From NCBI RefSeq assembly GCF_000759345.1, contig NZ_JPZL01000003.1:1-64000 (forward strand): a DNA stretch of 64,000 bases. The letters run 5' to 3'. This DNA comes from Litchfieldella xinjiangensis (GTDB taxonomy: Bacteria; Pseudomonadota; Gammaproteobacteria; Pseudomonadales; Halomonadaceae). This document shows, piece by piece, positions 18,378-30,436 of this stretch (positions within the stretch are counted from its first letter, which is position 1; each line of letters opens with the position of its first letter). The translations under genes and the position numbers were made by a program. The notes beneath the pieces are model-generated. The model saw only the letters and a list, made by a program, of their open reading frames with translations. It was not told where the DNA came from and did not search any database.

Positions 18378-19169
18378 ATGAAAACGGTCACCTTGAGCAC
18401 GCTCCAAGCCTACAAGCGTGCCGGCGAGACGTTCAGTTGCCTGACCGCCTATGACGCCACTTTTGCTCGGGTAGCCAATGAGGCCGGCATCGAGGTCTTG
18501 TTGGTCGGCGACTCGCTGGGCATGGTGCTTCAAGGCCACCCCAGTACGTTACCCGTTACCCTCGACGACATCGTTTATCACACCCGCTGCGTCGCCCGCA
18601 CCAAGGGCGCGAGCCTACTGATGGTCGACCTGCCGTTCATGAGCAATACCACCATGGAACGGCTGCTCGACGATGCGGGTGCGCTGATGCGCGCCGGTGC
18701 CGAGCTGGTTAAAGTCGAGGGTGAAGCCTGGATGGCTGACGGCATACGCGAATTGACTCGCCGTGGCGTGCCCGTTTGTGCGCACCTGGGCCTGACCCCC
18801 CAGACCGTCTACCAACTGGGCGGGTACAAGGTGCAAGGCCGGGAGGCCGAGCGCGCCGAACAGATCCTCAACGATGCACGCACCTTGGTCGAGGCCGGTG
18901 CCTCGGTGATCCTGCTGGAATGCGTCCCGGCCTCACTCGGCCGCGCCATCAGCCAAGCTGTCTCGGTGCCGGTGATCGGGATCGGTGCCGGGGCGGACGT
19001 GGATGGCCAGATCCTGGTAATGCACGACATCCTGGGCATCACCCATGGTCGGGTGCCGCGCTTCGTCAAGAATTTCATGGCCGAGGCCGACGATATTCAA
19101 GGTGCCTTTAAAGCCTTTCATGAGGAGGTCAAGACGCGTCGCTTTCCCGCCGAGGAGCATACGTTCTAA
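18378..19169 (+). CDS. panB: 3-methyl-2-oxobutanoate hydroxymethyltransferase
   Basis: Makes ketopantoate from 2-oxoisovalerate with methylene-tetrahydrofolate, the first step to pantothenate and CoA. The 263-residue protein has [18 protein letters not shown]-type [23 protein letters not shown] and IGIGAG, all typical. It is first of panB-panC-panD, following folK as in Pseudomonas, a sensible neighbour because the enzyme uses a folate cofactor. Confidence 0.96.
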   Translation: MKTVTLSTLQAYKRAGETFSCLTAYDATFARVANEAGIEVLLVGDSLGMVLQGHPSTLPVTLDDIVYHTRCVARTKGASLLMVDLPFMSNTTMERLLDDAGALMRAGAELVKVEGEAWMADGIRELTRRGVPVCAHLGLTPQTVYQLGGYKVQGREAERAEQILNDARTLVEAGASVILLECVPASLGRAISQAVSVPVIGIGAGADVDGQILVMHDILGITHGRVPRFVKNFMAEADDIQGAFKAFHEEVKTRRFPAEEHTF

Positions 19170-20020
19170 TGCAAACCCTGCATGCCATCGACGCGCTGCG
19201 CGACACATTGGCCACTGCCCGGCGCAAGGGCCAGCGTATCGGCTTGGTGCCAACCATGGGTAACCTCCATGCCGGTCATCTGGAACTGGTCAAGGCAGCC
19301 CGCGCCCAGGCCGACCTGGTGGTAGCGACGATCTTCGTCAATCCCATGCAGTTCGGCCCCGGCGAGGATCTCGACAGCTACCCACGAACGCTTCCCGACG
19401 ACCAGGCGGGCCTGAGTAGCGCCGGTTGCGATCTGCTGTTTGCACCGAGTGTCGCGACACTGTACCCCCATGGCCTTGAACAGCATACCCGCATTCACGT
19501 GCCCGGAATTAGCGAAGGCCTCTGCGGAGGCAGCCGCCCCGGGCACTTCGAGGGGGTGGCGACCGTGGTCGCCATGCTCTTCAACCTGGTACAGCCCGAT
19601 GTCGCGTGTTTCGGTCAGAAGGACTATCAGCAGCTTGCCGTCATCCGCAAGCTGGTGTCCGATCTTCACCTCCCCGTGGCGATCGTGGGCGTACCCACCG
19701 TGCGTGCTGAAGACGGCCTCGCGCTCTCCTCGCGTAACGGTTACCTGAATGATGCGGAGCGCGCCCAGGCCCCGGGACTGTATCGGACCCTTGGCGAGCT
19801 TCGCGATGCGCTGGAACGTGGATCGTCGCTGCCGGAAGCCATCGAGGCCAGCCGGGCCAGGCTCGTGGAACGTGGCTTCCAGCCCGATTACCTTGAAGTC
19901 CGCCAAGCCCATGACTTGGCCGCAGTCAATGCATCCACCCGCGATGCGATCATTCTTGCCGCTGCTTACCTTGGGCCGGCACGCCTGATCGATAACCTTG
20001 CCGCTACCCTCCCCCGCTGA
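19169..20020 (+). CDS. panC: Pantothenate synthetase
   Basis: ATP-dependent ligation of pantoate and beta-alanine. The 283-residue enzyme has the nucleotidyl-transfer motif [36 protein letters not shown] and LSSRNGYL. Its ATG shares one base with the panB stop (TAATG). Confidence 0.96.
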   Translation: MQTLHAIDALRDTLATARRKGQRIGLVPTMGNLHAGHLELVKAARAQADLVVATIFVNPMQFGPGEDLDSYPRTLPDDQAGLSSAGCDLLFAPSVATLYPHGLEQHTRIHVPGISEGLCGGSRPGHFEGVATVVAMLFNLVQPDVACFGQKDYQQLAVIRKLVSDLHLPVAIVGVPTVRAEDGLALSSRNGYLNDAERAQAPGLYRTLGELRDALERGSSLPEAIEASRARLVERGFQPDYLEVRQAHDLAAVNASTRDAIILAAAYLGPARLIDNLAATLPR

Positions 20021-20052
20021 ACGTCGTCATTGTCAGGAGTGTTTGCACGTCC

Positions 20053-20433
20053 ATGTATACCATCATGCTCAAGGCCAAGCTCCACATGGCCCGTGTCACC
20101 CATGCCGTTCTCAACTATGAAGGTTCGTGTGCCATCGATGGCGAGTTGCTCGACATGGCTGGCATCCGCGAGAACGAGCAGATCCAGATCTACAATGTCG
20201 AAAACGGTCACCGCTTCACGACCTATGCCATTCGTGGCGAGGAGGGATCACGTCTGATCTCGGTCAACGGTGCCGCCGCCCACCTGGCAGATGTTGGCGA
20301 CCGGGTCATCATCTGCAGCTATGCTCATTACAGTGATAGCGAACTCGACGACCACCATCCCGCACTGGTCTATCTTCAGGAAGGCAATCACGTCAGTCAC
20401 ACCAGCCATGCCATACCGGTGCAGCTGGCCTGA
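20053..20433 (+). CDS. panD: Aspartate 1-decarboxylase (pyruvoyl enzyme)
   Basis: Makes beta-alanine from aspartate. The proenzyme (126 aa) must cut itself between Gly24 and Ser25 to form the pyruvoyl group; the sequence NYEGSCAID shows this site intact. YGV...ANGAAAHL-type residues are present as [14 protein letters not shown]. It completes the panBCD cluster 32 bases after panC. PanM/PanZ, the processing factor of enteric bacteria, is not seen. Confidence 0.95.
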   Translation: MYTIMLKAKLHMARVTHAVLNYEGSCAIDGELLDMAGIRENEQIQIYNVENGHRFTTYAIRGEEGSRLISVNGAAAHLADVGDRVIICSYAHYSDSELDDHHPALVYLQEGNHVSHTSHAIPVQLA

Positions 20434-20470
20434 CGCGGCCTACTGAATAGTGGTATGCCACCTTTGGCGA

Positions 20471-20500
20471 TTGTCGCGGCGCACAAGCCTCTCCTATGCT
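20471..20500 (+). promoter_or_regulatory. Possible promoter of the thiolase gene
   Basis: TTGTCG (20471-20476), an 18-base spacer and TATGCT (20495-20500) lie 35 bases before the thiolase ATG. The match is moderate, and no other control element is evident in this 100-base gap. Confidence 0.35.
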
Positions 20501-20534
20501 AGTAGGGCGCTATTCCAATAATGAGGAGTCTGTT

Positions 20535-21716
20535 ATGCAAGACGTGGTGATTGTCGCGGCTCGCCGCACCGCTATCGGCACTTTTGGTGGCTCGCTGGCG
20601 GGTATCCCGGCCAGCGACCTGGGAGCGCTCGTCATCAAGGATCTCCTCGCCAGAACCGGTGTCAGCGGCGACCAGGTCGATGAAGTCCTGCTGGGCCAAG
20701 TGCTCACGGCGGGGGTGGGGCAAAACCCGGCACGCCAGGCTGCGATCAAGGCCGGCCTGCCCGACGCCGTGCCCGCCATGACCATCAACAAGGTCTGCGG
20801 TTCGGGGCTCAAGGCGCTCCACCTGGCCACCCAGGCGATCCGCTGCGGCGATGCTGATCTGATCATCGCAGGGGGACAGGAAAACATGTCCATGTCCCCG
20901 CATGTCTTGCCAAACTCGCGTAACGGACAGCGCATGGGCGACTGGAAGGCTATTGACACCATGGTGCATGACGGCCTTTGGGATGCCTTCAACAATTACC
21001 ATATGGGGATCACTGCGGAAAACCTGGCCGAAAAGTACGGGATCACGCGTGATGAGATGGATGAATTCTCAGCCGCCTCCCAGCAGAAAGCAGCTGCTGC
21101 CATCGACAGCGGGCGCTTCGATAGTCAGGTCGTTCCCGTAGAGATTCCCCAGCGCAAGGGTGATCCCATCGTTTTCGACAAGGACGAGGGACCACGCGCC
21201 GGCGTCACCGCCGAGAAGCTCGGGGGCATGAAGCCCGCCTTCAAGAAGGATGGCACCATTACCGCCGGCAATGCCTCGTCGATCAATGACGGTGCCGCCG
21301 CTGTCATGATCTGCTCCGCCGAGAAAGCCAAGGCGCTGGGTCTCGAGCCGCTTGCTTACATCAAAGCCTATGCCAATGCCGGTGTCGATCCGTCAATCAT
21401 GGGCATTGGTCCCGCCCCGGCGACCCGTCGTTGCCTTGAAAAGGCCGGCTGGAGCCTCGACGAACTCGATCTCGTGGAAGCCAACGAAGCCTTTGCGGCG
21501 CAGGCCCTGGCAGTCAACAAGGAGCTTGGCTGGGATACCTCGAAAATCAACGTCAATGGGGGCGCCATCGCTTTGGGTCATCCCATCGGCGCTTCGGGGT
21601 GTCGTGTGTTCGTCACCCTGCTACATGAAATGATCGCCCGTGACGTCCATAAGGGGCTGGCAACGCTGTGTATCGGTGGCGGACAAGGGGTCGCCCTGGC
21701 CATCGAACGTCGATGA
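20535..21716 (+). CDS. phaA: Acetyl-CoA C-acetyltransferase (thiolase)
   Basis: Condenses two acetyl-CoA to acetoacetyl-CoA, or the reverse. The 393-residue thiolase has the acylating Cys in [11 protein letters not shown] (about residue 88), the NEAFAAQAL motif, [17 protein letters not shown], and the C-terminal CIGGGQGVA with its catalytic Cys. In Halomonas this enzyme commonly feeds polyhydroxybutyrate synthesis (phaA), but no other pha gene is here, so a degradative atoB role is equally possible. The start at 20535 has GAGGAG ahead of it. It is convergent with pnp. Confidence 0.9.
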   Translation: MQDVVIVAARRTAIGTFGGSLAGIPASDLGALVIKDLLARTGVSGDQVDEVLLGQVLTAGVGQNPARQAAIKAGLPDAVPAMTINKVCGSGLKALHLATQAIRCGDADLIIAGGQENMSMSPHVLPNSRNGQRMGDWKAIDTMVHDGLWDAFNNYHMGITAENLAEKYGITRDEMDEFSAASQQKAAAAIDSGRFDSQVVPVEIPQRKGDPIVFDKDEGPRAGVTAEKLGGMKPAFKKDGTITAGNASSINDGAAAVMICSAEKAKALGLEPLAYIKAYANAGVDPSIMGIGPAPATRRCLEKAGWSLDELDLVEANEAFAAQALAVNKELGWDTSKINVNGGAIALGHPIGASGCRVFVTLLHEMIARDVHKGLATLCIGGGQGVALAIERR

Positions 21717-21745
21717 TTCGCATCGCCCCACAGTAAGGGATAAAA

Positions 21746-21780
21746 AAAGCGCCCCTGCAGCTCAGCTGCAGGGGCGCTTT
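21746..21780. terminator. Bidirectional terminator between thiolase and pnp
   Basis: An almost perfect 16-bp hairpin (A-run, GCGCCCCTGCAGC, 3-base loop, and its complement, then T-run) lies between two convergent genes. With A-runs on one side and T-runs on the other it can stop transcription in both directions. Confidence 0.9.
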
Positions 21781-21800
21781 CGTTAGCGCATGGATAATAC

Positions 21801-23930
21801 TTAGACGATAGCGGCGTCCGCTGCTTCGAACTCGGCTTTCTCTTCCGGCGTGATCTCCTTGATGGAGAGCTTCACCCGGTTGCGATTGTCGATATCCAGC
21901 ACCTTGACGATTACCTCGTCCCCTTCGTTGAGGAAGTCCCGCACATCGTTGACCCGTTCCTGGACGATCTGCGAGATGTGCACCAGACCGTCGGTTCCCG
22001 GCATGATGTTGACGAAGGCACCGAAGTCGGCGATGCGCACCACCTTGCCCTTATAGAGCTTGCCGATTTCAGCTTCGGCCGTGATCGCCAGTACGGTATC
22101 GATAGCCGCCTTGGCTGCTGCCTTGTCCTCGGCGTAGATGCGTACGGTCCCGTCGTCGTCGAGATCGATGGAGGCCCCGGTGTCTTCGCAAATCTTGCGA
22201 ATGGTGGCGCCACCCTTGCCGATGACGTCGCGGATTTTCTCCGGGTCGATCTTGATGGTCGCCATGGACGGTGCATTAGCAGAGACTTCGCTACGGCTCT
22301 GGCTGATCACGGCATTCATCTGTTCGAGAATATGCAGGCGAGCCTGGAGAGCCTGCTGCAGCGCCGTTTCCATGATCTCTTCGTTGATACCCTCGATCTT
22401 GATGTCCATCTGCAGTGCAGTCACGCCTTCGGCGGAGCCGGCCACCTTGAAGTCCATGTCACCGAGGTGATCCTCGTCACCCAGGATATCGGTCAGCACG
22501 GCGAAGCCGTTGTCATCCTTGACCAGACCCATGGCGATACCCGCTACCGGCGCCTTGAGCGGCACCCCGGCATCCATCAGGGCCAGCGAGGTGCCACACA
22601 CGGAAGCCATGGAGCTCGAGCCGTTGGACTCGGTGATCTCTGAGACCACACGGATGGTGTAGGGGAAGTCGTCCTCGGCAGGCAGCATCGCCTGCACGCC
22701 ACGCCGGGCCAGGCGGCCATGGCCGATCTCGCGACGCTTGGGGCCACCCATGAAGCCGGCTTCGCCGACACAGTACGGGGGGAAGTTGTAGTGCAGCAGG
22801 AAACGATCCTTGCGCTCGCCTTCCAGCGACTCGATCAACTGGGCATCACGCAGCGTGCCCAGGGTAGCGATCACGATGGCCTGGGTTTCACCGCGAGTGA
22901 ACAGGGCCGAACCGTGTGTCTTGGGCAGCAGGCCGACACTCATGTCCAGCGGACGCACGGTCTTGTGGTCGCGACCGTCGATGCGCGGCTCACCGGCAAC
23001 GACACGCGAACGCACCACGCGCTTCTCGAGGCTGGCGAATGCGCTGGCCACTTCATCGGCATTGAACTTGCCTTCTTCTTCACCACCGAGCTGCTCGATG
23101 GCTTCGGCCTTGGCCGCCGACAGGGCATCCTGGCGCGCCATCTTGTCAGTGATGCGGTAGGCGTCACCCACCTTCGCCTCGAAGCCACTGGCCACGGCTT
23201 CCTTGAGTAGCAGGTTTTCAGCGGCAGGCTGCCAGTCCCACTTGGGCTTGCCGGCTTCAGCGGCCAGTTCGTTGATGGCGGAGATGGCGACCTGCATTTC
23301 CTGGTGGGCGAACAGCACGGCGCCCAGCATTTCGTCTTCGAGCAGTTCCTTGGCTTCGGATTCCACCATCAGCACGGCTTTCTCGGTTCCCGCGACGACC
23401 ATGTCCAGTTCCGAGGTGGTGAGCTCTTCGACCGTGGGGTTGAGAAAGTAACCCTTGTCCTCGTTGAAGCCGACGCGGGCAGCACCGATCGGACCATTGA
23501 ACGGCAGGCCGGAAATCGACAGCGCCGCCGAGGTGCCGATCATCGCCGCGATATCCGGATCATGATTGCGATCGGTGGACAGCACCGTACAGATGACCTG
23601 GACTTCGTTCATGAAGCCCTTGGGGAAGAGGGGGCGAATGGGGCGATCGATCAGGCGCGAGGTGAGGGTTTCCTTCTCGGTAGGGCGACCTTCACGCTTG
23701 AAGAAGCCGCCGGGAATCTTGCCCACGGCATAGGTCTTCTCTTGATAGAACACCGCCAGGGGGAAGAAATCCTGACCTGGCTTGAGTTCTTTCTTGCCCA
23801 CGACGGTACACAGCACCACGGTATCGTCCATGGTGACTTGTACAGCGGCGGTTGCCTGACGGGCAATGACGCCCGTTTCCAGGGTGACGGTACTGCGACC
23901 GTACTGAAAACTTTTCTTGACCGGGTTCAC
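21801..23930 (-). CDS. pnp: Polynucleotide phosphorylase
   Basis: Phosphorolytic 3'-5' exoribonuclease of the degradosome. 709 residues: two RNase PH-like domains (about 10-225 and 310-545) joined by an alpha-helical linker, then KH (about 550-615, [15 protein letters not shown]) and S1 (about 620-690, [18 protein letters not shown]). The start is a GTG at 23930 with AAGGAAG 6 bases upstream, giving the family N-terminus [15 protein letters not shown] five codons earlier is unlikely. It follows rpsO, with a terminator between, as in E. coli. Confidence 0.96.
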   Translation of the reverse strand: MNPVKKSFQYGRSTVTLETGVIARQATAAVQVTMDDTVVLCTVVGKKELKPGQDFFPLAVFYQEKTYAVGKIPGGFFKREGRPTEKETLTSRLIDRPIRPLFPKGFMNEVQVICTVLSTDRNHDPDIAAMIGTSAALSISGLPFNGPIGAARVGFNEDKGYFLNPTVEELTTSELDMVVAGTEKAVLMVESEAKELLEDEMLGAVLFAHQEMQVAISAINELAAEAGKPKWDWQPAAENLLLKEAVASGFEAKVGDAYRITDKMARQDALSAAKAEAIEQLGGEEEGKFNADEVASAFASLEKRVVRSRVVAGEPRIDGRDHKTVRPLDMSVGLLPKTHGSALFTRGETQAIVIATLGTLRDAQLIESLEGERKDRFLLHYNFPPYCVGEAGFMGGPKRREIGHGRLARRGVQAMLPAEDDFPYTIRVVSEITESNGSSSMASVCGTSLALMDAGVPLKAPVAGIAMGLVKDDNGFAVLTDILGDEDHLGDMDFKVAGSAEGVTALQMDIKIEGINEEIMETALQQALQARLHILEQMNAVISQSRSEVSANAPSMATIKIDPEKIRDVIGKGGATIRKICEDTGASIDLDDDGTVRIYAEDKAAAKAAIDTVLAITAEAEIGKLYKGKVVRIADFGAFVNIMPGTDGLVHISQIVQERVNDVRDFLNEGDEVIVKVLDIDNRNRVKLSIKEITPEEKAEFEAADAAIV

Positions 23931-24040
23931 GGTAACTTCCTTCAACTTGTCGATTCATTTGGGCCGTTTTGACTCGGCGCCCATTTTAGGGCTTGACGGG
24001 CGTCAGGGCCACCACTTGCCGAGAAGCCACCGAGAAAACG

Positions 24041-24070
24041 AAAACGGGCAGCCCTAAGGCTGCCCGTTTC
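24041..24070 (-). terminator. rpsO-pnp intergenic terminator
   Basis: A 12-bp stem (24058-24069 with 24042-24053) with a 4-base loop and a flanking T/A run, read leftward after rpsO. It probably lets rpsO be expressed above pnp, as the partial terminator at this place does in E. coli. Confidence 0.8.
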
Positions 24071-24107
24071 GATACTGCTGTAAGCGCTTGCGCTGCTGCG
24101 TAAACGC

Positions 24108-24377
24108 TTAGCGACGCAGACCCAGACGCTGGATCAGAGACTGATAGCGCTCGAAGTCCTTGCGCTTCAGGTAGTCAAGCAGCTTGCGGCGCTGGTTGAC
24201 CATGCGGATCAGGCCACGACGTGAGTGGTGATCCTGCTTGTTGGTCTTGAAGTGATCCTGCAGGCCATCGATATTGGCGCTCAGCAGGGCCACCTGAACT
24301 TCGGGGGAACCGGTGTCGTTTTCGCCACGGCCGTAATCCTTGACGATCTCGGCCTTCTTTTCAGCGGTAAGTGCCAT
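24108..24377 (-). CDS. rpsO: 30S ribosomal protein S15
   Basis: 89-residue S15, an early-assembling 16S rRNA-binding protein, with the conserved [22 protein letters not shown] helix pair and full family length. It lies between truB and pnp in the usual order. E. coli S15 represses its own mRNA through a pseudoknot; I did not identify an equivalent leader structure in the 128 bases upstream. Confidence 0.98.
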   Translation of the reverse strand: MALTAEKKAEIVKDYGRGENDTGSPEVQVALLSANIDGLQDHFKTNKQDHHSRRGLIRMVNQRRKLLDYLKRKDFERYQSLIQRLGLRR

Positions 24378-24505
24378 CTGTCTCTCCAGTAAGCAATATG
24401 CCTAAATGATGAATGTCTGAGACCACGCATATTTGCAGTCTCCACTTCACTACTTCCAACTACTACGATTCACAGCCAGGACAACCGAACTGTCCATCGT
24501 TGCTG

Positions 24506-25447
24506 CTACGCCCCTTCCGGCCCGGTAGGCTCGGCGGGAGCGGTACTCAGCAGGCGTCGCGGCACGATGTGCCCCGCCGCCTTGACCGTGACCAGCCCCA
24601 GAAAGGCGGTATCACGATAGAGTCTGGCTACCGTGCCCGGTGCCAGATCCCCGGTGTCGCCACTGGCCGGCTGGCCATGCAATAGACGCCGGACTTCATC
24701 AGGCTCGACAGCGATAGCTGGCAGATGTTCCACCAACACATCCATCGGTAGCAGGTACGCTTCCCGTGCCGCCTGGTCGGGCAATGCCTCCAGATGGCTG
24801 AGATCGCACATGCCATCCACCCCGAAGGGGCCGGTTTTCAGCCGTCTCAGTGCGGTGATGTGCGCGCCGCTTCCCAGCGCACGACCGATGTCCTCGGCCA
24901 GGGTGCGGATGTAGGTGCCCTTGCTGCACGAGACCTCGAGCTCGAATGCCTCGGCCTCCTGCGTCAAGAGGCGCGTATCATAAACCGTCACACGCCTGAC
25001 TGCACGCTCGATCGTCTTGCCCTGACGAGCCAACTCATACAGCGGGCGCCCCTCATGCTTGAGCGCCGAATACATGGGCGGCACCTGCTCGATCTCGCCA
25101 CGAAAATCCTTCAGTACCGCCTGGATTTCCTGCTCATCCAACGCAGGTATTGGCAGACGCTCGATCACCTCGCCATCGGCATCCCCGGTGTCGGTCACCT
25201 CACCCAGGCGAACCCGGGTGCGATAGACCTTATCCGATTCCAGCAAGTGCGAAGAGAACTTGGTCGCCTCGCCAAAGCAGATCGGTAACAGGCCGGTCGC
25301 CATCGGATCCAGCGTGCCGGTATGACCGGCCTTCTGGGCCTGAAACAGCCGCCGTACACGCTGCAAGGCGGCGTTGCTCGAAATGCCTTGCGGCTTGTCG
25401 AACAACAGCACCCCATCGATCGGCAGCCCTCGGCGCCGTCGCGCCAT
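24506..25447 (-). CDS. truB: tRNA pseudouridine(55) synthase
   Basis: Makes pseudouridine 55 in the T-loop of tRNAs. The 313-residue protein has the N-terminal GVLLFDKPQGISSN, the catalytic Asp in GHTGTLDPMATGLLPI, CSKGTYIRTLAEDIG, and a C-terminal PUA-like region. The start overlaps the rbfA stop by one base (TGATG), showing translational coupling. Confidence 0.97.
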   Translation of the reverse strand: MARRRRGLPIDGVLLFDKPQGISSNAALQRVRRLFQAQKAGHTGTLDPMATGLLPICFGEATKFSSHLLESDKVYRTRVRLGEVTDTGDADGEVIERLPIPALDEQEIQAVLKDFRGEIEQVPPMYSALKHEGRPLYELARQGKTIERAVRRVTVYDTRLLTQEAEAFELEVSCSKGTYIRTLAEDIGRALGSGAHITALRRLKTGPFGVDGMCDLSHLEALPDQAAREAYLLPMDVLVEHLPAIAVEPDEVRRLLHGQPASGDTGDLAPGTVARLYRDTAFLGLVTVKAAGHIVPRRLLSTAPAEPTGPEGA

Positions 25448-25851
25448 CAGCGCTCACCCTCGTCATCGGGGGCATCTTCTTCCCCCTGACGCGCCCGGTC
25501 CTTGGCGACAGCCTCGTCGATCAGCGACGACAGATGCTGGCCTCGTACCACGCTTTCATCGTAATGAAAGCGCAGCTCCGGAACATGGCGCAGCTTGATG
25601 CGCCGGGCAATCTGGCTGCGCAGGAAGCCGGCGGCGTTCTTGAGCACCTTGAGGTTTTCACGGATGCGCTCAGGATCGTTCTCACCGAGCAGCGTCACGT
25701 GGACGTCCGCATAGCCGAGGTCACGGCTGACCGTGACCCCGCTGACGGTGATCATACCCAAGCGCGGGTCCTTGACCTCGCGCTGGATCAGTACCGCCAG
25801 TTCCTGCTGCAGCTGATCGGCGACCCGGTCGGTTCGCTTGAACTCACGCAT
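25447..25851 (-). CDS. rbfA: 30S ribosome-binding factor A
   Basis: 134-residue KH-type factor that helps 16S rRNA 5'-end maturation and cold growth. It has the family opening RTDRVADQLQQELAVLIQ, and the central VTVSRDLGYADVHVT and RHVPELRFHYDES. The C-terminal tail is acidic. It sits 20 bases after infB and is coupled to truB. Confidence 0.96.
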   Translation of the reverse strand: MREFKRTDRVADQLQQELAVLIQREVKDPRLGMITVSGVTVSRDLGYADVHVTLLGENDPERIRENLKVLKNAAGFLRSQIARRIKLRHVPELRFHYDESVVRGQHLSSLIDEAVAKDRARQGEEDAPDDEGER

Positions 25852-25871
25852 GGGTATCGCTCCTCGGGCGC

Positions 25872-28403
25872 TTAAAGACTACGCTCGACCTTGATCTGGT
25901 CGAAGACCTCGATCTTGTCGCCGGTCTGGACGTCATTGTAGTTCTTGACGCCGATGCCACACTCCATGCCGTTACGCACTTCGTTGACATCGTCCTTGAA
26001 GCGACGCAGCGACTCGAGCTCGCCTTCATAGATCACCACGTTGTCGCGCAGAACACGGATGCTCTTGTTGCGATACACCGTGCCCTCGACCACCATGCAG
26101 CCCGCGACGGCACCGATCTTGGGCGCGCGGAACACATCGCGCACTTCGGCCACCCCGAGGATCTCTTCCTTCCACTCGGGGGCGAGCATACCGCTCATGG
26201 CCTGCTTGACCTCGTCGATCAGCTGGTAGATGACGCTGTAGTAGCGCAAATCCAGGCCTTCACGTTCGACGATCTCGCGAGCGGCGGCATCGGCACGCAC
26301 GTTGAAGCCGATCACGATGGCATCACTCGCCAACGCCAAGTTGGCGTCAGTCCCGGTGATACCGCCCACGCCGGAGGAGACCACAGCGACCTGGACTTCA
26401 TCGGTGGAGAGCTCTTCGAGCGCCCCCTTGATGGCTTCCAGCGAGCCCTGCACGTCGGCCTTGAGCACGATGTTGACCTTGGCAACCTCGTCCTGGCCCA
26501 TCTGGCTGAACATGTTCTCCAGCTTGGCCTTCTGCTGACGTGCCAGACGGACTTCGCGGTACTTGCCCTGGCGGAAGTTGGCGACTTCACGGGCTTTCTT
26601 CTCGTCGGCCAGGACCATGAAGTCCTCACCCGCTTCGGGCGTACCGTCGAGACCCTGGATCTCCACCGGCATCGACGGACCCACCGATTCGACCTGTTGA
26701 CCAAGCTCGTTGGTCAGGGCGCGAACGCGGCCATAGTGCAGGCCGGCGAGCACGATGTCGCCCCGCCTCAGCGTACCGTTCTGAACCAGGACGGTAGCTA
26801 CCGGGCCGCGGCCCTTGTCGAGACGCGACTCGACGACAACGCCCTTGCCAGGTGCTTCCGGCACGGCCTTGAGTTCGAGCACTTCGGACACCAGCAGCAC
26901 CGCCTCGAGCAGCGCATCGATGCCTTCGCCGGTCTTGGCCGACACATGCACGAACTGGGTGTCGCCGCCCCATTCCTCGGAGATCACCCCATGCTGCGAC
27001 AGCTCGTTCTTGACCCGCTCGGGATCGGCACCGGACTTGTCGATCTTGTTGACGGCAACCACCAGCGGCACTTCTGCCGCCTTGGCATGATCGATCGCCT
27101 CGATGGTCTGAGGCATCACGCCGTCATCGGCAGCCACCACCAGAATGACCACGTCGGTCGCCTGGGCACCGCGAGCACGCATGGCGGTAAACGCCGCGTG
27201 GCCCGGGGTATCGAGGAACGTTACACCACCATGCTGGTCTTCGACGTGGTAGGCGCCGATATGCTGGGTAATGCCGCCCGCTTCGCCCGTGGCCACCTTG
27301 GCTTCACGAATATGGTCGAGCAATGAGGTCTTGCCGTGGTCGACGTGACCCATGACGGTCACGACCGGCGAGCGGGTGATCTCTTCGCCTTCGTAGGAGA
27401 TGCCCTCGAGCACTTCCGTCTCCAGCGCATCGTCCTTGACCAGCTTGGGCTTGTGGCCCATCTCCTCGACCACGATCGCAGCGGTATCCTGATCGATGGT
27501 CTGGTTGATGGTCACGGCCGCGCCCATGGTGAACATGGTCTTGATGACTTCGTTGGCCTTGATCGACATCTTGTCGGCCAGCTCGGCGACGCTGATCGAT
27601 TCGGGAATCGTCACTTCGCGCACGATCGGCTGGGTCGGCTTCTGGAAGCCATGCTTACCACCGCCGCTCTCGCGGCCGCCGCGACGGGTGCCACGACGCT
27701 CGGCGCGCTTGACCTTCTTGCCGCTACCACGACGACGCTCGTCACGGTCGCTACGATCGTCATCGTCATCACGCCCACGCCCCTTCTTGGCGGCCGTCTT
27801 CTTGGGCGGTGCAGTACGGCGATCGCTACGGCCTTCCTTGGGCGGTGCCGGCGGTTCTGCCGGTGCCTCGCCGACTTCCAGCTCGGGCACTGGAATTTCG
27901 GGCTCGACCGGCGCGGGCTTTTCAGCGGCCTTGGGCTGCTCTGCCTGGGCGGCTTCCTCACGCTCGCGCGCTTCGGCTGCCTTGGCATCGGCTTCGGCCC
28001 GAGCCTGTTCTTCCTGCGCCTTGGCCTGCTGCGAATTGGCCATGTCGCCGACCAACTGACGCGGCCCGGTTTCCTGAGGCTCAGGGGCCTGGGGCGCCTG
28101 CTCCTCGTCACCGCGCTTGACGTAGGTCCGCTTCTTGCGTACCTGGACCTCGATGGTCTTGCCACGCTCACCGGTGCGAATCTTGCTCTTGGTCTTGCGC
28201 GTCAGGGTGATCCGGTTCTTGGGCCCCCGTCCGCCGCTACCATGGCTCTTGGTGAGATGATCGAGCAGGCGCTGCTTGTCCTCTTCGGACACGGCATCGG
28301 CTTCGGTCTTGTGCGGCAGACCCGCATCTTTCATCTGTTCCAGCAGGCGGGGAACTTCGCGTCCCACCTTAGCTGCAAAATCTTTAACGGTCATTTCTGA
28401 CAT
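25872..28403 (-). CDS. infB: Translation initiation factor IF-2
   Basis: GTPase that places fMet-tRNA on the 30S subunit. 843 residues: N-terminal IF2_N module, a charged low-complexity linker rich in Ala, Glu, Lys, Arg and Asp (about 55-240), a second IF2_N-like module ([17 protein letters not shown]), the G domain ([24 protein letters not shown]), then domains II-IV. The linker is shorter and more charged than in E. coli. An internal start giving a short isoform is possible but not evident. Confidence 0.97.
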   Translation of the reverse strand: MSEMTVKDFAAKVGREVPRLLEQMKDAGLPHKTEADAVSEEDKQRLLDHLTKSHGSGGRGPKNRITLTRKTKSKIRTGERGKTIEVQVRKKRTYVKRGDEEQAPQAPEPQETGPRQLVGDMANSQQAKAQEEQARAEADAKAAEAREREEAAQAEQPKAAEKPAPVEPEIPVPELEVGEAPAEPPAPPKEGRSDRRTAPPKKTAAKKGRGRDDDDDRSDRDERRRGSGKKVKRAERRGTRRGGRESGGGKHGFQKPTQPIVREVTIPESISVAELADKMSIKANEVIKTMFTMGAAVTINQTIDQDTAAIVVEEMGHKPKLVKDDALETEVLEGISYEGEEITRSPVVTVMGHVDHGKTSLLDHIREAKVATGEAGGITQHIGAYHVEDQHGGVTFLDTPGHAAFTAMRARGAQATDVVILVVAADDGVMPQTIEAIDHAKAAEVPLVVAVNKIDKSGADPERVKNELSQHGVISEEWGGDTQFVHVSAKTGEGIDALLEAVLLVSEVLELKAVPEAPGKGVVVESRLDKGRGPVATVLVQNGTLRRGDIVLAGLHYGRVRALTNELGQQVESVGPSMPVEIQGLDGTPEAGEDFMVLADEKKAREVANFRQGKYREVRLARQQKAKLENMFSQMGQDEVAKVNIVLKADVQGSLEAIKGALEELSTDEVQVAVVSSGVGGITGTDANLALASDAIVIGFNVRADAAAREIVEREGLDLRYYSVIYQLIDEVKQAMSGMLAPEWKEEILGVAEVRDVFRAPKIGAVAGCMVVEGTVYRNKSIRVLRDNVVIYEGELESLRRFKDDVNEVRNGMECGIGVKNYNDVQTGDKIEVFDQIKVERSL

Positions 28404-28430
28404 TACGACCCTCCTGAGCCCGTGACCTGA

Positions 28431-29921
28431 TTACTGTGCTTCGAACCAAGGCGCACGGGCAGTCATGATCAGTGCCGCAGCGCGCTCCTCGTCCACGCCA
28501 TCGATGTCCTTCAGATCATCGACGGACTGCTCGGCAAGGTCTTCCATAGTGACAATGCCGCGGCTGGCCAGCAGAAAGGCCAGGTGACGCTCCATACCTT
28601 CCATCTCGAGCAGGTCGTCGGCAGGTTGTGCCCCGTCCAGCTCTTCCTCGGAGGCTATCGCCAGGTTCAACAATTCGTCCTTGGCCCGCGCCCGCAGCTC
28701 TTCAATGAGATCCTCGTCGAATTCATCGATCTCGAGCATCTCCTCGACCGGTACGTAGGCGATCTCTTCCAGCGAAGTGAACCCTTCCTCGACCAGGACC
28801 CTTGCCAACTCCTCGTCGATCTCCAGGTGCTGGATGAAATGTTCCACCAGACTGTCGATTTCCTGCTCGCGCTTACCCTCGGCCTCTTCCTCGGTCATCA
28901 CATTGAGCTTCCAGCCAGTCAGCTCGGATGCCAATCGCACGTTCTGACCACTGCGGCCGATGGCCTGGGCCAGGTTATCTTCGGCCACGGCAACGTCCAT
29001 TGAATGGGCGTCTTCATCGACCAGGATAGAACCCACATCGGCCGGGGCCATGGCGTTGATGACCAACTGTGCCGGGTTGTCATCCCACAGGATGATGTCG
29101 ACGCGTTCACTGCGCAGTTCGGTCGATACCGCTTGTACTCGAGAACCACGCATGCCCACACACGCCCCTACCGGGTCGATGCGGCGGTCGTTGGTCTTGA
29201 CCGCAATCTTGGCGCGCGAACCGGGATCGCGGGCTGCGCCCTTGATCTCGATGAGCTGCTCGGCGATTTCAGGCACCTCGATCTTGAACAGTTCGATGAT
29301 CAGGTCGGGGTTGGTACGAGACAGGATCAATTGCGCGCCTCGCGCCTCGGCATCGACCTTGACCAGCAAGGCACGTACCCGCTCGTTCATGCGGTAGCGC
29401 TCGCCAGGGATCATCTCGCTGCGCGGCAGGAAGGCTTCGGCGTTGTCACCCAAGTCGATGATCAGGCCATCGCGTGTCGTCTTCTTGACGATACCGGCGA
29501 CCAGTTCGCCTTCACGGTCGGCGTACTGGCGCACCACCTCGGCGCGCTCCGCTTCGCGAACCTTCTGCACGATAACCTGCTTCGCGGTTTGCGCCGCGAT
29601 ACGACCGAAGGCCGCATTCTCGATGCGCTCCTCGACAACGTCACCGAGCGTCAGCGGTGGATCGCGACGCTCGGCAAACGACTGCTTGATCTCGGCATCG
29701 GGATTCTCGAACTCATCGTCTTCGATGACGACCCAACGCCGGAATGTTTCATAATCGCCCGTCGACCGATCGATCTTGACCCGGACATTGACTTCCTGGC
29801 CCTCGAACCGCTTGCGCGATGCGCTTGCCAGGGCGGCCTCGACAGCCTCGAAGATGACGTCACGGGGCACGCCCTTCTCGTTCGAGATGGCGTCAACCAC
29901 CATCAGAATTTCTTTGCTCAT
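28431..29921 (-). CDS. nusA: Transcription termination/antitermination factor NusA
   Basis: RNA-polymerase-associated pausing and antitermination factor, 496 residues: N-terminal RNAP-binding domain (1-130), S1 (about 135-200), KH1 and KH2 (about 225-345, with [12 protein letters not shown] and [18 protein letters not shown]), then two acidic AR repeats at the C-terminus as in other gammaproteobacteria. Strongly acidic overall. Second gene of the rimP-nusA-infB operon. Confidence 0.97.
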   Translation of the reverse strand: MSKEILMVVDAISNEKGVPRDVIFEAVEAALASASRKRFEGQEVNVRVKIDRSTGDYETFRRWVVIEDDEFENPDAEIKQSFAERRDPPLTLGDVVEERIENAAFGRIAAQTAKQVIVQKVREAERAEVVRQYADREGELVAGIVKKTTRDGLIIDLGDNAEAFLPRSEMIPGERYRMNERVRALLVKVDAEARGAQLILSRTNPDLIIELFKIEVPEIAEQLIEIKGAARDPGSRAKIAVKTNDRRIDPVGACVGMRGSRVQAVSTELRSERVDIILWDDNPAQLVINAMAPADVGSILVDEDAHSMDVAVAEDNLAQAIGRSGQNVRLASELTGWKLNVMTEEEAEGKREQEIDSLVEHFIQHLEIDEELARVLVEEGFTSLEEIAYVPVEEMLEIDEFDEDLIEELRARAKDELLNLAIASEEELDGAQPADDLLEMEGMERHLAFLLASRGIVTMEDLAEQSVDDLKDIDGVDEERAAALIMTARAPWFEAQ

Positions 29922-29974
29922 GCCTTTGCCTCGCCAGAAAATCCGTCCTTATGCATCGAATCCATGCGCCACCC

Positions 29975-30436
29975 TCAATCTTCGAACCGCGGCACAACGC
30001 GCGCCTGGTCAATGGTATCGATGGGGAAGCAATACTCTTCGCCATCGAGTTGAACCAGTACCTCGTCGCCCTCGACACCGGCCAACAATCCCTGGAACTT
30101 GCGCCGCCCCTCGAACGGCACCCGTAGGCGCAACGCGACATCCTGTCCACGATAACGCGTGAAGTGATCGAGGGTATAAAGGGGGCGGTCCAACCCGGGC
30201 GAGGACACTTCCAGGCGATACTCCCCGGCAATCGGATCCTCGACATCGAGCACAGCGCTCACCTGGCGACTGATGCTGGCACAATCTTCCACCGACACAC
30301 CCTCGGGGCTGTCAATATAGATTACCAGTCGTGAATGTTTGCCCTGGGAAAGATAGTCGATCCCCCAGAGCTCGAACCCCATGGCGGTCACCACCGGTTC
30401 GATGAGCGCATGTACTGCTGCGTCCTTGATTGCCAC
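29975..30436 (-). CDS. rimP: Ribosome maturation factor RimP
   Basis: 153-residue factor for 30S assembly. It has the N-terminal segment FELWGIDYLSQGKHSRLVIYID, the VEDCASISRQVSAVLD helix and the YRLEVSSPGLDRPL signature. It heads the nusA-infB operon downstream of the initiator tRNA gene, the classic metY-rimP-nusA-infB arrangement. Confidence 0.96.
   Translation of the reverse strand: MAIKDAAVHALIEPVVTAMGFELWGIDYLSQGKHSRLVIYIDSPEGVSVEDCASISRQVSAVLDVEDPIAGEYRLEVSSPGLDRPLYTLDHFTRYRGQDVALRLRVPFEGRRKFQGLLAGVEGDEVLVQLDGEEYCFPIDTIDQARVVPRFED

Noticed and set aside
27336-28400. 354-aa plus-strand ORF opposite infB
   Set aside because: Antisense shadow of the IF-2 low-complexity linker in high-GC DNA; no start signal or family resemblance.
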